A stretch of DNA of 50,479 bases. Source: Akkermansiaceae bacterium (GTDB lineage Bacteria > Verrucomicrobiota > Verrucomicrobiia > Verrucomicrobiales > Akkermansiaceae). A program made the translations under genes and the position numbers. The stretch spans positions 1-50,479 of the forward strand of contig CAJJBR010000076.1 of assembly GCA_905182475.1 (NCBI GenBank). The letters are read 5' to 3'. The notes below the pieces were generated by a model. That model saw nothing but the letters and a program-made list of their open reading frames with translations. It did no database searches and had not been told where the DNA came from. Shown here piece after piece: positions 23,278 through 32,245 of the stretch. The first letter of the stretch is position 1. The number at the start of each line of letters is the position of its first letter.

Positions 23278-23565
23278 TTAAAAATCCCCATCCGTCAGAT
23301 TAAGGTTTTCAGGGCACTCATAGGGTAACGCGGGTGAAAACGCCTGATTTTTCAGATTTCCCGCGACCAGGGCTTTTCCTGAATCTCCTGAATTCAGGAA
23401 ATCTCCGGCGGTGGTCATGATGAGTCCGCCCTTCGCCTCCTCCGGGGTATGGCACTCGACGCAATTCACCTCGATGACTGCCCATGCTTTTTCAAAGGCG
23501 GAATCCCCATCGTAGGCTGAAAGCCAGCAAGTTGTCCCGAGAAGGATGACGAAAACGCGACGCAT
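23278..23565 (-). CDS. Short secreted protein with a PSCyt1-like haem c motif
   Basis: 95 residues. A signal peptide (MRRVFVILLGTTCWLSAY) leads into VIEVNCVECHTPEEAKGGL, containing the haem-binding CVECH, and then IMTTAGDFLNSGDSGKALVA, the turn-rich tail typical of the planctomycete-type cytochrome domain. Full-length relatives carry this domain at the front of proteins of 700-1000 residues, with DUF1549 and DUF1553 behind it and an MPP motif before them; here the frame ends soon after. It may be a functional mini-cytochrome or the front part of a truncated gene. It is divergent from dapB. Confidence 0.65.
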   Translation of the reverse strand: MRRVFVILLGTTCWLSAYDGDSAFEKAWAVIEVNCVECHTPEEAKGGLIMTTAGDFLNSGDSGKALVAGNLKNQAFSPALPYECPENLNLTDGDF

Positions 23566-23660
23566 TAGAAGACGACGGAAATGCAGTTTTGCATCTTACA
23601 GAGGGGATCATGAAAAATCCCACTTCCATTTCCCCGGAGCGACCCCATTATCCGCGTGAA

Positions 23661-24398
23661 ATGCTTCCAATTCTCATCACAGGAAAGTCCGGCCGTATGG
23701 GTCTGGCCGTCGCCGAGGCCACTGAGGCCAATCCGGGAACCGTCATCGCCGCTGCACACGATGCGGGCGAAAACCTCGACGAAGCCGTCAAGGCGGCGAA
23801 GTGCGTTATCGATTTCACGGTGCATTCCTTTTCCTCCAGCCTCATCGAGGCCGCGCTGCGCCACAAGGTGCCAGTAGTCATGGGCACGACCGGCCACACG
23901 GATACCGAACTCGCGACGATTCACGCTGCAGCGAAAGAAATCCCTATCGTGCACGCGCCGAACTTCTCGGTAGGAGTGAACACACTTTTCTGGCTCACAC
24001 AGCAAGCAGCGCGTATTTTGAAACAGGACACCTTCGACATTGAGGTAACTGAAATGCACCACCGCCACAAAATTGACGCACCTTCCGGCACTGCTAGGCG
24101 CATACTGGATATCCTCAACCAGGAAACCGGCACATCCTACAAGGAAGACATCGCCCACGGCCGCGTCGGGAACATCGGACCTCGCAAGCCACGCGAGATC
24201 GGTATGCACACGCTTCGCGGCGGCGATGTAGTCGGCGATCACACAGTGATGTTCGCCGCAGACGGCGAGCGGGTGGAACTCACCCACAAGGCATCCTCTC
24301 GCATGACTTTCGCATCCGGTGCCGTCCGCGCATCCCTCTGGCTGAAAGCCAAACCGCCCGGCCTCTACGACATGCAGGATGTGCTCAACCTTAAATAA
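23661..24398 (+). CDS. dapB: 4-hydroxy-tetrahydrodipicolinate reductase
   Basis: 245 residues from the ATG at 23661, which matches family beginnings (MLPILITGKSGRMG). An ATG at 23610 has a better ribosome site (GAGGGG) and would add 17 residues. DapB makes tetrahydrodipicolinate with NAD(P)H for lysine and meso-diaminopimelate, hence peptidoglycan. The nucleotide-binding loop is GKSGRMG, with VVMGTTGHT, HAPNFSVGVN, the substrate motif EMHHRHKIDAPSGTA containing the catalytic His and Lys, and GDHTVMFAADGERVEL. The next gene starts 18 bases after the stop and may be cotranscribed. Confidence 0.95.
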   Translation: MLPILITGKSGRMGLAVAEATEANPGTVIAAAHDAGENLDEAVKAAKCVIDFTVHSFSSSLIEAALRHKVPVVMGTTGHTDTELATIHAAAKEIPIVHAPNFSVGVNTLFWLTQQAARILKQDTFDIEVTEMHHRHKIDAPSGTARRILDILNQETGTSYKEDIAHGRVGNIGPRKPREIGMHTLRGGDVVGDHTVMFAADGERVELTHKASSRMTFASGAVRASLWLKAKPPGLYDMQDVLNLK

Positions 24399-24416
24399 TT
24401 TTCCCGACACACTCAC

Positions 24417-25940
24417 ATGAAATACCTTTCTCTACTACCGCTGGCGCTCGTGCTGGCATCCTGCGAGCAACCGCTGAAGACCGCCCAGGCACCGACTCCC
24501 GTCGAAGCTAAAATCGTCACCGAACCCGTATCACTGACCGAGTCCGTTACCCGTATCAATTCCACCAGCCAGACATGGAACCCGGCGCAGCCGTGGGAAA
24601 AGAGACCGCCAAAAAACTTGCGATCTCTCGGTGCCATCGTGGGACCAGGACAAGTTTTGACCACCAGTGAAATGGTAGCGGACTCCACCTACATCGAACT
24701 TGAGCTTCCCGATGGATCGAAAACCGCAGAGGCGGAAATTGTAGCGGTCGATTACGAGGCAAACCTCGCCCTCCTCACCGTCAAATCCGATGAGGAAAGA
24801 GAAACGTTTTTCCAAAACACCCGCCCGCTTCCACTAGCACCACCGCCCTCCATCGGCGATCCGATTCAGATTTTCCAAGTCGAAGACAACGGGACAACCC
24901 TTCTCACCAACGGCACCCTTCAATCGGTGGAAACCGCCAACAGCTTTCTACCAAATCAAAGCTTCCTCACTTACCTGGTGAAAGCCTCGATGCAGAGTGC
25001 AGCTAGCAGTTTTTCTCTTCCAGTCATCATCGACGATAATCTCGCTGGCATCCTCCTAAGCTACGATTCCAACGACCAGATCTCGGACGTGCTTTCCATC
25101 GATGTGATCTCCCGCTTCCTCGGAAACGTGAGAAACGGCGAGTATGCGGGCTTCCCATCGCTGGGCGTCTCTGTGGCCCGCACAGAGGATCCATCTTTCC
25201 GGAAGTTCCTCAAGCTTGGTGAAGAAAATGGAGGAATCTACGTCAGCTCGGTCAAAACCGGTGGAGCCGCCGATCTTGCAGGAGTGCAAAAGGGCGATGT
25301 CATCCTCTCCGCAGACAGCTTCCCCATCGACAGGCGCGGCTACTACCAGCACCCGCACTACGGTTCCGTTTTCTGGGGCCATATCGTCCGCGGAGAAAAG
25401 GCTACCGGAGACGAACTCAAGCTCGAGCTGCTTCGTGACGGCGAGCCTGTAGAGATCGCCGCTACGCTAACCCGTGCAGAGGCACAGGACAACCTCGTTC
25501 CGGACTACCAGTTCGATCGCGCCCCGAATTTCCTCGTGAAAGGCGGACTCATTTTCCAAGAACTCACCCGCCCCGTCCTCCAAGCCTTTGGCAAGGACTG
25601 GACTTCTCGTGCGCCTCTCAACCTTCTTGATGCTTACGAAAATCCGGAGAAATACGAGGACAACGCCAAGCGAGTCATCTTCCTCAGCGGCTCAATTCCA
25701 ACCCCCGCTACCGTCGGCTACGAAAGCCTTCGCAACCTCATTGTAAAAAAGGTTAACGGCGTGGAAATCGACAGTATGAAGACTCTCATTGAAGCCTTCG
25801 AAAAACCCAACACCGACAACCTCCACTCCATCGAATTCCTTGAAGAGAATTTTACCGTGTATCTTGATGAAGCTCTCTCCACGAGTGTGGACAGCATGCT
25901 CCTTCAGCGAGGCCTGAACAGGCTTTCCAGGGCGGAGTAA
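24417..25940 (+). CDS. Deg/HtrA-like PDZ lipoprotein lacking the protease triad
   Basis: 507 residues. The signal MKYLSLLPLALVLASC ends in a lipobox, so the protein is membrane-anchored in the periplasm. Residues about 65-250 follow a trypsin-like HtrA domain, but where HtrA has TNNHVV this reads TTSEMV, the Asp motif reads YEANLALL, and where GNSGGPL should be there is SAASSFSLP. All three catalytic residues therefore appear lost. Two PDZ-like domains follow: FPSLGVSVARTED...GIYVSSVKTGGAADLAGVQKG (about 250-350) and a second around 425-490 with VNGVEI. A substrate-binding or scaffold role is inferred. It sits between dapB and yceD-rpmF-plsX. Confidence 0.82.
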   Translation: MKYLSLLPLALVLASCEQPLKTAQAPTPVEAKIVTEPVSLTESVTRINSTSQTWNPAQPWEKRPPKNLRSLGAIVGPGQVLTTSEMVADSTYIELELPDGSKTAEAEIVAVDYEANLALLTVKSDEERETFFQNTRPLPLAPPPSIGDPIQIFQVEDNGTTLLTNGTLQSVETANSFLPNQSFLTYLVKASMQSAASSFSLPVIIDDNLAGILLSYDSNDQISDVLSIDVISRFLGNVRNGEYAGFPSLGVSVARTEDPSFRKFLKLGEENGGIYVSSVKTGGAADLAGVQKGDVILSADSFPIDRRGYYQHPHYGSVFWGHIVRGEKATGDELKLELLRDGEPVEIAATLTRAEAQDNLVPDYQFDRAPNFLVKGGLIFQELTRPVLQAFGKDWTSRAPLNLLDAYENPEKYEDNAKRVIFLSGSIPTPATVGYESLRNLIVKKVNGVEIDSMKTLIEAFEKPNTDNLHSIEFLEENFTVYLDEALSTSVDSMLLQRGLNRLSRAE

Positions 25941-25970
25941 GCACAGATCCCAAACAACCTATTGCCTACC

Positions 25971-26474
25971 ATGCAAAGCGCACTTGTCATCGACCTTGCC
26001 ACCCTACCAGAAGATGGAAAATCTTTCTCCGGAGAGCTTTCCGATACGGTTTTCGACCTTCCTAAGGAAGACGCCACCGCAGTCGGAACACTGGAATACG
26101 ATCTTTGGATCCAAAGATTCGGCTCCGAACTGCTTCTCACAGGCACTATATCCGCACCTTTCCGGTTTACATGCGTCGTAACGCTAAAAGATTTCATCCA
26201 AACGATCTGTTTGAAGTCAGCCGCAATTTCCATCGAAATCGGCAATTCCAGCCAGCTCGATGTCACGGAATCCCTACGGGAAGAGGTTCTGCTGGCATTT
26301 CCCACGACCCCCCGTTGTGACGAAGCGGACGAGCCAGAATCCTGTGAAATCGATTCTCGATATTTAGCAGTGGACAAACCCGGGGAAAATGACATATCAC
26401 CTGCCCCCCGCAAAGAGGGTGACGACCGATGGTCCGCTCTCAACGATCTCTCGGGTCTCAACGATCAAACTTAA
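25971..26474 (+). CDS. yceD: YceD/DUF177 family protein
   Basis: 167 residues from the ATG at 25971 (a TTG at 25962 is less likely). The family is recognised by position directly before rpmF and by the central FRFTCVVTLKDF motif, where the Cys-containing strand is usual, plus CDEADEPE near 123. Members are linked to ribosome or 23S rRNA processing, and the yceD-rpmF-plsX order is kept across many bacteria. The spacing to rpmF is 12 bases. The C-terminal 25 residues end in WSALNDLSGL, matching the family's conserved W..L..L end. Confidence 0.85.
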   Translation: MQSALVIDLATLPEDGKSFSGELSDTVFDLPKEDATAVGTLEYDLWIQRFGSELLLTGTISAPFRFTCVVTLKDFIQTICLKSAAISIEIGNSSQLDVTESLREEVLLAFPTTPRCDEADEPESCEIDSRYLAVDKPGENDISPAPRKEGDDRWSALNDLSGLNDQT

Positions 26475-26486
26475 CTACACACGACC

Positions 26487-26669
26487 ATGGCCGTACCAAA
26501 ACGCCGTCAATCCAAGAGCCGCCAAAAAATGCGCCGAGGTGCAAACCGCTGGAAAGCGCCTATCTTCAGCAATTGCTCCGACTGCGGCGCAACAATTCCT
26601 TCACACATTGCGTGCCCTTCCTGTGGTACCTATCGCGGACGTAAAGTCCTCGAAGTGGAGGCATTCTAG
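26487..26669 (+). CDS. rpmF: 50S ribosomal protein bL32
   Basis: 60 residues. MAVPKRRQSKSRQKMRR is the universal bL32 start, with the basic tail that threads into 23S rRNA. A zinc ribbon is complete: CSDCGATIPSHIACPSCG gives four Cys. This is the zinc-binding form rather than the Cys-free paralogue made under zinc shortage. The gene follows yceD by 12 bases. The 104-base gap to plsX may hold a separate promoter, but no clear boxes are seen. Confidence 0.98.
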   Translation: MAVPKRRQSKSRQKMRRGANRWKAPIFSNCSDCGATIPSHIACPSCGTYRGRKVLEVEAF

Positions 26670-26773
26670 TCCGTTTTCCTGAGGAAACTTCAAAGAACCC
26701 CCGCTGGTAATCTGGCGTGGGTTTTCCTCGTACCCCGCCGTACTTTCGGCACTGAGAACCCATTTGTATATCC

Positions 26774-27811
26774 ATGAAGGTTGCACTCGATGCCATGGGC
26801 GGCGACAACGCCCCGCAGATCAATATCACCGGTGCCATTGAGGCACTAAAAAGCTTCCCAAAACTTGGACATCTTTTCCTTGTAGGTGACGAAGACGTCC
26901 TGAAAAAGGCATGCTCCGCGCAGGGACTAAATCTTTCGGATTCCCGGGTAAGTATCGTTCACGCTCCGGAAGTGATCGGAATGGCCGAACCAGGTGCGAA
27001 ATCAGTCCGTAGAAAGAAACTTTCCTCGATCAGCATTGGTGTGGATCTTGTGAAAGACGGAACTGCTGACGCCTTCGTATCCGCAGGTAATACGGGTGCT
27101 GCCGTAGCTGCAGCAACCTTGAAGCTACGCCGCCTAAAAGGCGTGGATCGAGCGGGCATCGCCTCCCCTCTCCCGAACGAACACGGCATCTGCAGCATCC
27201 TCGATGCAGGGGCCAACCCTGAATCAAAGCCGGAACACCTCGTCGCCTACGCGATCATGGGCACCGCCTACTCGCGCTACGTCCTCGGTGTTAAAGACCC
27301 TAAGGTCGGCCTAATGTCGAACGGTGAGGAAGAGGAAAAAGGAACCACTTTCACCAAAGAAACCTTTAAGCGCCTCAAAGCCACTCCCGGAATTAATTTT
27401 ATCGGAAACGTCGAAGGACACGACCTTTTCGAAACTCAGCTCGACATTGTTCTGTGCGACGGCTTCGTCGGCAACATCGTCCTCAAGAGCGTCGAAGCCA
27501 CAGCGAAGGCCGTTTCCAAGTGGTTAAAAACCGAAATCAAGGAGACCCCGCTCCGTATGGCAGGAGCAGTCCTTGCCCAAGGCGCGTTCAAGGCGCTCAA
27601 AGCGAAGAGCAGTTACGAAACCTACGGTGGCAGCCCCCTTCTTGGCGTAAATGGGGTGGTGATCATCGCCCACGGGTCATCCACTGGTCTAGCTGTCCGC
27701 AACGCGATTCGCGTGGCTGTGGAAACGGTAGAGCACAAGATCAACCCACGCATCGAAGAAGCAATGGCCACCCTATCAGAGCCTGTTACCGTTTCCACCA
27801 AGCCAAGCTAG
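26774..27811 (+). CDS. plsX: Phosphate acyltransferase PlsX
   Basis: 345 residues. PlsX converts acyl-ACP to acyl-phosphate, the donor for PlsY in phospholipid synthesis. Clear motifs are VALDAMGGDNAPQ at the start, ADAFVSAGNTGAAVAAATL, GICSILDAGANPESKPEHL, GLMSNGEEEEKGT, NVEGHDLF, VLCDGFVGNIVLKS and GGSPLLGVNGVVIIAHGSS. It follows rpmF as expected, but fabH, its usual next gene, is absent; a pseudouridine synthase follows instead after 199 bases. Confidence 0.97.
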   Translation: MKVALDAMGGDNAPQINITGAIEALKSFPKLGHLFLVGDEDVLKKACSAQGLNLSDSRVSIVHAPEVIGMAEPGAKSVRRKKLSSISIGVDLVKDGTADAFVSAGNTGAAVAAATLKLRRLKGVDRAGIASPLPNEHGICSILDAGANPESKPEHLVAYAIMGTAYSRYVLGVKDPKVGLMSNGEEEEKGTTFTKETFKRLKATPGINFIGNVEGHDLFETQLDIVLCDGFVGNIVLKSVEATAKAVSKWLKTEIKETPLRMAGAVLAQGAFKALKAKSSYETYGGSPLLGVNGVVIIAHGSSTGLAVRNAIRVAVETVEHKINPRIEEAMATLSEPVTVSTKPS

Positions 27812-28010
27812 GCTAGCGGGGGGGCGCTCGAATAATATCCAGGATTCGGGTATGTAGTTTCGTTTCCGCCTCTCACCAACGAGACCGCTAACCCGGCTTA
27901 CCAACCCGATTGGAAGGCAAGCGCAGTTCCGCATTGCCATTGGTTGCCTTAGAGGCCCACGCCACTATCCGGAATTTACCATTTCACCTCCGCAGGTTAG
28001 AAACTTCATC

Positions 28011-28577
28011 TTGATCATCGCGTTCCACAAACCCTACGGAGTTCTCTGCCAGTTCACTCCTGACCAGCCCGGACAACGGACTCTTTCCGAATTTGGATTC
28101 CCGAAGGGAGTCTATCCCCTCGGTCGTCTTGATATGGATTCAGAGGGGCTATTGCTGCTCAGCGACGAAAACGGCTTGAACACTCGCCTTCTGGATCCGA
28201 AGAACGCACACGAACGAACCTATCTTGTCCAAGTAGAGGGCGAGCCGTCTACGGAAGCATTGGAAAAACTCTGCAGCGGGGCGATAGTGATTCAGAAACA
28301 TCGGTGCCTGCCCTGCCGGGCAAAAATTCCTGAACTCCAGAAAGAAATCCCGCCACGTGTTCCACCAATTCGAGTGCGCAAATCCATCCCCGACACTTGG
28401 ATTGAAATCACCCTAATCGAAGGTAAGAACCGTCAGGTTCGGCGGATGACAGCAGCAATCGGATACCCGACACTTCGCCTCGTGAGGATCACAATCGGAG
28501 CGTATACGATAGGCAAGTTACTTTTTGGCGAATGGAAGGTCATCAGCCACGCCGAGAGGAAATTGATCGGTATCTGA
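28011..28577 (+). CDS. Pseudouridine synthase of the RsuA/RluE type
   Basis: 188 residues starting at TTG; no in-frame ATG lies nearby and homologues begin with the same IIAFHKPYGVLCQFT block, so the start is well placed. The catalytic Asp sits in PLGRLDMDSEGLLLL, and EGKNRQVRRMTAAIGYPTLRL is the second conserved motif. There is no N-terminal S4 domain, which matches RluE (23S rRNA U2457) and short relatives better than RsuA or RluB. The 199 bases before it hold no recognised element. It is convergent with the PDZ protein gene. Confidence 0.9.
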   Translation: MIIAFHKPYGVLCQFTPDQPGQRTLSEFGFPKGVYPLGRLDMDSEGLLLLSDENGLNTRLLDPKNAHERTYLVQVEGEPSTEALEKLCSGAIVIQKHRCLPCRAKIPELQKEIPPRVPPIRVRKSIPDTWIEITLIEGKNRQVRRMTAAIGYPTLRLVRITIGAYTIGKLLFGEWKVISHAERKLIGI

Positions 28578-28588
28578 CCTACCCCTAA

Positions 28589-29269
28589 TCAACCCTTTGC
28601 ATCCAGCTTCTTTAGCCACATCTCAAAGTGATTCTCACGCGCACGCTCATCCATAAGATGAAGGTTCCGAGGAAAAGCATTTAGATTTACACCTGGGTGC
28701 CTAGCTAGAATTACCTTGAGATCCTCAACCTTCCCGCCAGCCCTCTTCACACCGATAACAATCTCGTCCAATGGCTTCATGGCAGCGATTGCACCGCTGA
28801 ACTCCCGAAGGACGTCTTCATTACGGAAAACCTCTCCATCGAGTGACGTAATTGCGTCGCCAACCTTTAGTCCGAATTTTTCTGCCGGACCATTTTTAAC
28901 AATATTGGCAATTCTTACAACATTGCGATGCTTCTCTTCTCCAGGTAGATTGACGATTCCCGCTAGCATCGTGATTCCCAGAAAGCCCTTCCCGCCCCTG
29001 AGATAGTCCTGATCACTAAGGCTTTTGAGAATCTCATAACAACGTTGTCGAACCTCAGGTTCATCGCTTGTCTTCGATAACAAGTGAAACGCCGGTGCCG
29101 GCGACTTTTTCTCCTTTTTAGCCCACTCAAGCAACTTGCTCTGCGAATCCTCGCGTTGCTTGAAATCCTCTGCCGCTAAACCATCGACAAGGACTATCGG
29201 AAGTTCGCCACCTGACGCTAAAAGCGGCATCAAGACCAAAAATACAATTACGGCTAGCCCGATTTTCAT
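28589..29269 (-). CDS. Secreted PDZ-domain protein of the polysaccharide locus
   Basis: 226 residues from the ATG at 29269, giving a signal peptide KIGLAVIVFLVLMPLLASGG. The first 90 mature residues are helical and look like a short HEAT/ARM-type repeat (REDSQSKLLEWAKKEKKSPA, PEVRQRCYEILKSL). Residues about 90-180 form a PDZ domain: GFLGITML, VVRIANIVKNGPAEKFGLKV and GDAITSLDGEVF. No protease domain is fused. It is the last gene of a minus-strand run after the Wza-like gene (48-base gap) and may act as a periplasmic adaptor. The paired HEAT-PDZ layout is common in Verrucomicrobiota, function unknown. Confidence 0.8.
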   Translation of the reverse strand: MKIGLAVIVFLVLMPLLASGGELPIVLVDGLAAEDFKQREDSQSKLLEWAKKEKKSPAPAFHLLSKTSDEPEVRQRCYEILKSLSDQDYLRGGKGFLGITMLAGIVNLPGEEKHRNVVRIANIVKNGPAEKFGLKVGDAITSLDGEVFRNEDVLREFSGAIAAMKPLDEIVIGVKRAGGKVEDLKVILARHPGVNLNAFPRNLHLMDERARENHFEMWLKKLDAKG

Positions 29270-29317
29270 GGCGCATAGCTGAATTTTCCCGCTCATCGGG
29301 CAATCAGCAGAAGGTAA

Positions 29318-29884
29318 TTATTGTCCCAGCCAGTTCTTCTGCGGGATCTCGATTGTATCGTCCCGCTGCATCGGAACCCTCTTGAATTGCGCCTTGGACA
29401 AATCGAAGGTAGTCGTCTTGCCGTTCCTGAACAATTTGACTCGCTTCAAACTACCGAATTCCGTTGCACCACCAGCACCTTGGACGGCCTGATAAATTGT
29501 AAGATTCTTCCGGTAAGCAACAGGACCCGGGCGACGAACCTGACCACCTACGTGAACCATTTGCTCACGGGCGGTCATACCGCCACGCGTATCAATCACT
29601 TGGATTGTAGGGTTGCGGTAAATCTGAGCAGAGCGATACGCATTCTGAATTGAAGCTGCCAAGTTTTCCGGCTGAAGGCCAGCAGCTCTAATATTACCGA
29701 TGAACGGCATATTGACTGTTCCGTTTCGACCGACAGGATACACCGCATCAATCTTTTGTTTCTCCTCGCCAGGAACCCCCATGATTGTGATCTGAACGGA
29801 TGTACCTGACTCAATCTGCGCCATGATTGGCGATATAAGGCAGGCAAGAGCTAGGAGAATATTTTGAATGGTTTTAAAGTTCAT
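29318..29884 (-). CDS. Polysaccharide export protein (Wza-like, SLBB)
   Basis: 188 residues. The signal peptide NILLALACLISPIMAQ has no lipobox Cys, unlike Wza. The Poly_export domain spans about 25-100 (VQITIMGVPGEEKQKIDAVY, GRNGTVNMPFIGNIRAAGLQ). A single SLBB domain follows (VHVGGQVRRPGPVAYRKNLT, IYQAVQGAGGATEFGSLKRV). Wza-type proteins form the outer-membrane pore for capsule or exopolysaccharide. This one is short and may need the barrel protein encoded upstream to cross the outer membrane. The Wzc-like kinase gene lies 80 bases upstream on the same strand. Confidence 0.9.
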   Translation of the reverse strand: MNFKTIQNILLALACLISPIMAQIESGTSVQITIMGVPGEEKQKIDAVYPVGRNGTVNMPFIGNIRAAGLQPENLAASIQNAYRSAQIYRNPTIQVIDTRGGMTAREQMVHVGGQVRRPGPVAYRKNLTIYQAVQGAGGATEFGSLKRVKLFRNGKTTTFDLSKAQFKRVPMQRDDTIEIPQKNWLGQ

Positions 29885-29964
29885 GGCTTCTAAGGTTTGA
29901 GATTTGTGGATAGCAGTTCCTCACGAAAAATTTAATTTAATGTGAAACTACTGACGGAATGGGA

Positions 29965-32121
29965 TCAATACAAGTCGGAATCTTTTGACGAATCTTGGTT
30001 GGAGGCCGATTGCCCTGTGGATGCGCCCGATCCAACCGGAGGTCCGATCTGCGATTCCGCTGGAGCGTAGTAGGTGTAATAGCTTGTGTAGTATTGGTAT
30101 TGGCTGTCACTCCGGACGTCCACGTTATTGAGAACCACACCAATGACATGACCACCGACATTCTCTACGGCCTGTTTTACACGGATCAGCATGTTTCGAG
30201 GAAGTTTACGGTGCTGGACGACGATCATCGTAAGATCCACTTCACTGGCCAGAACGGATGCATCGCTGACTCCAAGGATTGGGGGACTATCCACAAGAAC
30301 AAGGTCGAAGCGCTGTTTCACGTCTTGGACTAGTTCCGACATACGCCGCGAATTCAGGATTCCAGCAGCGTCGGCCGGAAGAATTCCCGAAGGCATGAAG
30401 TAAAGATTGTCTACAGGCGTTTGGAGAATCACGTCCTCCAACATAAGCTCGGTCGTGAGAAAATTCGTGAGACCGACTGAATTGTTAATATCGAAGAAGG
30501 TGTGGAGACGTGGCCGCCTAAGGTCGGCATCAATCATAAGAGTCGTGTAGCCACCCTGCGCACAGATGTAGGCGAGGTTAACCAGAGTAGTGGACTTACC
30601 TTCGCCCGCACCACCGGAAACAACTGTGATCGCGTTGTCTTCAGGATTTTTTCGGTTGAATTCGATATTCGTTCTCAGAATCCGGTATGCTTCCGCATCA
30701 GGGCTCATGCCGTTCTGTTTGTGCAAAACACCGACATCCTTCGGAATCACAGCAAGAACCGGAACTTGGAGATAACGCTCCACATCTTCCAGACTCTTAA
30801 CCGAGGTATCGAGGTATTCGAGGAAGAAGGCAATGCCGACTCCAAAAATAAGACCTACAACCGCACCAAGAACCAAGTTTAAGGTAACGTTAGGACTGAC
30901 CGGAAAATCGGAAATAACCGGATCATCGTGGACGATAATGCTATCAGGAACCGATTTAGCTGTAATTTCTTCTCTGACAAGGCTGAGCTTCATTTGCTCG
31001 AGAAGCGCCTGATCGGTCTCAAAGGAACGTTTGGCATCCACGTAGTCTTGAGTATCAATACTCCTCTCGAGGTTCTCAAGCTTGCGGTCATCTCTCATCT
31101 GCTCAACCTTAATTAACCGTTCTTTAGCGGTTTCGAGCTGGCCTTGAAGACGAGTGCGCAGGTTCACAACTCCCTCGTTCAACTGATTCTTCATCGATTC
31201 GAAGACCCTTTGGTTTGTTTGGATCGTTGGGTGCCTATCACCCAGTCCACTTGCTTTCAAGCCGTCGATCTGGCGTTTAAGTTCTAGATACTGTGGATAG
31301 AGTGATTTAATAATATTATCCGGAAGATCCAAACCGGAAGCGTAAATCAGCAGTTGCTCACTGTCATATTTCAGAAGGCTTTCAATCTGAGTCTCGAGCT
31401 GAACCTTTTCCCCTTCAAGTCGGTTGTATTCCTGCATCGCGTACGCTGCCCCTTGGGCTTGCTCCATGGCACCCTCATTGCCCATTCCTCGTTCGCCATA
31501 ATATGCAATATCTTTAGTCCGGCTAATTGTAGTTAAAACCTTGCGTCTTTCTTCAACTTTATCCTCCTGTTCACGGACAGCTTTTTTAAGTTCATTGATC
31601 GTCTTCTCCAATGACTGTCCTTCCAGATCCGTGCGGTAATCTTTGTATGCACGTGCTACTTCTGCGGTAACATCACGTGCGTCTTCTTTTTTCGTATGAC
31701 GGACGGTGATTGAAATCAGATCAGTACCCCGAATATTCTGAGTATTCACGATTCCTCTAAGAACTCTAAGAGCAGTATTCTGATCCATGCCCCACTTGTT
31801 TACCAAGTCCAATCTTTCGACAACTCTTGAGAGAGAATTCCGACTCTTGATCTTTTCAAATTCGGTTCCAAAAAACTGTGGCGTCATTGTAGGCCCGGTA
31901 TTGACACCGGCCATATTCCCAAGCGCTTGAGTGCGTTCGGGTGGCTTCACCTCGATTGTTGCATAACTTTCGTATTTCTTTGGCATCACGTACGTAATGA
32001 CGGATGCAGTCATGAAGACGAGCAGGAGAGTTAAAAGAATCACGCCGTAGCGATTCTTAATAACCTGCCAGTAATCGACCGCGTGTAGCGATGCCTCGTT
32101 CTGTTGAAGGGATGGATCCAT
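29965..32121 (-). CDS. Polysaccharide co-polymerase with tyrosine autokinase domain (Wzc-like)
   Basis: 718 residues. A Wzz domain with first membrane helix near 30-50 (YGVILLTLLLVFMTASVITY) is followed by a long coiled-coil periplasmic region (about 165-390) and a second helix near 423-443 (LNLVLGAVVGLIFGVGIAFF). The cytoplasmic BY-kinase has Walker A GGAGEGKSTT near 503, Walker A' MIDADLRRPRL and Walker B LVLVDSPP. The tail holds the Tyr cluster QYQYYTSYYTYY that such kinases phosphorylate, and ends in Tyr. It should control chain length and export together with the Wza-like protein. A terminator separates it from the barrel gene upstream. Confidence 0.95.
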   Translation of the reverse strand: MDPSLQQNEASLHAVDYWQVIKNRYGVILLTLLLVFMTASVITYVMPKKYESYATIEVKPPERTQALGNMAGVNTGPTMTPQFFGTEFEKIKSRNSLSRVVERLDLVNKWGMDQNTALRVLRGIVNTQNIRGTDLISITVRHTKKEDARDVTAEVARAYKDYRTDLEGQSLEKTINELKKAVREQEDKVEERRKVLTTISRTKDIAYYGERGMGNEGAMEQAQGAAYAMQEYNRLEGEKVQLETQIESLLKYDSEQLLIYASGLDLPDNIIKSLYPQYLELKRQIDGLKASGLGDRHPTIQTNQRVFESMKNQLNEGVVNLRTRLQGQLETAKERLIKVEQMRDDRKLENLERSIDTQDYVDAKRSFETDQALLEQMKLSLVREEITAKSVPDSIIVHDDPVISDFPVSPNVTLNLVLGAVVGLIFGVGIAFFLEYLDTSVKSLEDVERYLQVPVLAVIPKDVGVLHKQNGMSPDAEAYRILRTNIEFNRKNPEDNAITVVSGGAGEGKSTTLVNLAYICAQGGYTTLMIDADLRRPRLHTFFDINNSVGLTNFLTTELMLEDVILQTPVDNLYFMPSGILPADAAGILNSRRMSELVQDVKQRFDLVLVDSPPILGVSDASVLASEVDLTMIVVQHRKLPRNMLIRVKQAVENVGGHVIGVVLNNVDVRSDSQYQYYTSYYTYYAPAESQIGPPVGSGASTGQSASNQDSSKDSDLY

Positions 32122-32159
32122 ATTTTATGAGAAATTTATTCTGTTCAAAGCTAGCCGAA

Positions 32160-32195
32160 TAAAAAACTCCCGCAATGCAAAACACTGCGGGAGTT
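32160..32195 (-). terminator. Rho-independent terminator after the outer-membrane barrel gene
   Basis: AACTCCCGCA (32165-32174) pairs perfectly with TGCGGGAGTT (32186-32195); on the minus strand the 3' arm runs into a T-run. It lies 50 bases past the barrel gene stop and 39 before the Wzc-like start, so the kinase gene needs its own promoter. On the plus strand TTAAAAA follows, so it may also work in reverse. Confidence 0.88.
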
Positions 32196-32245
32196 AAAAA
32201 TAGCTTTAGGTGAAGAAACTTTCTTTCTCACCGACATCTGATTTA

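Noticed and set aside
27812..28010. Small signal-recognition RNA or other structured RNA between plsX and the RluE-type gene
   Set aside because: A GGAAGGCAAGC stretch recalled 4.5S RNA, but the conserved GTCAGG partner strand and the hairpin are missing.
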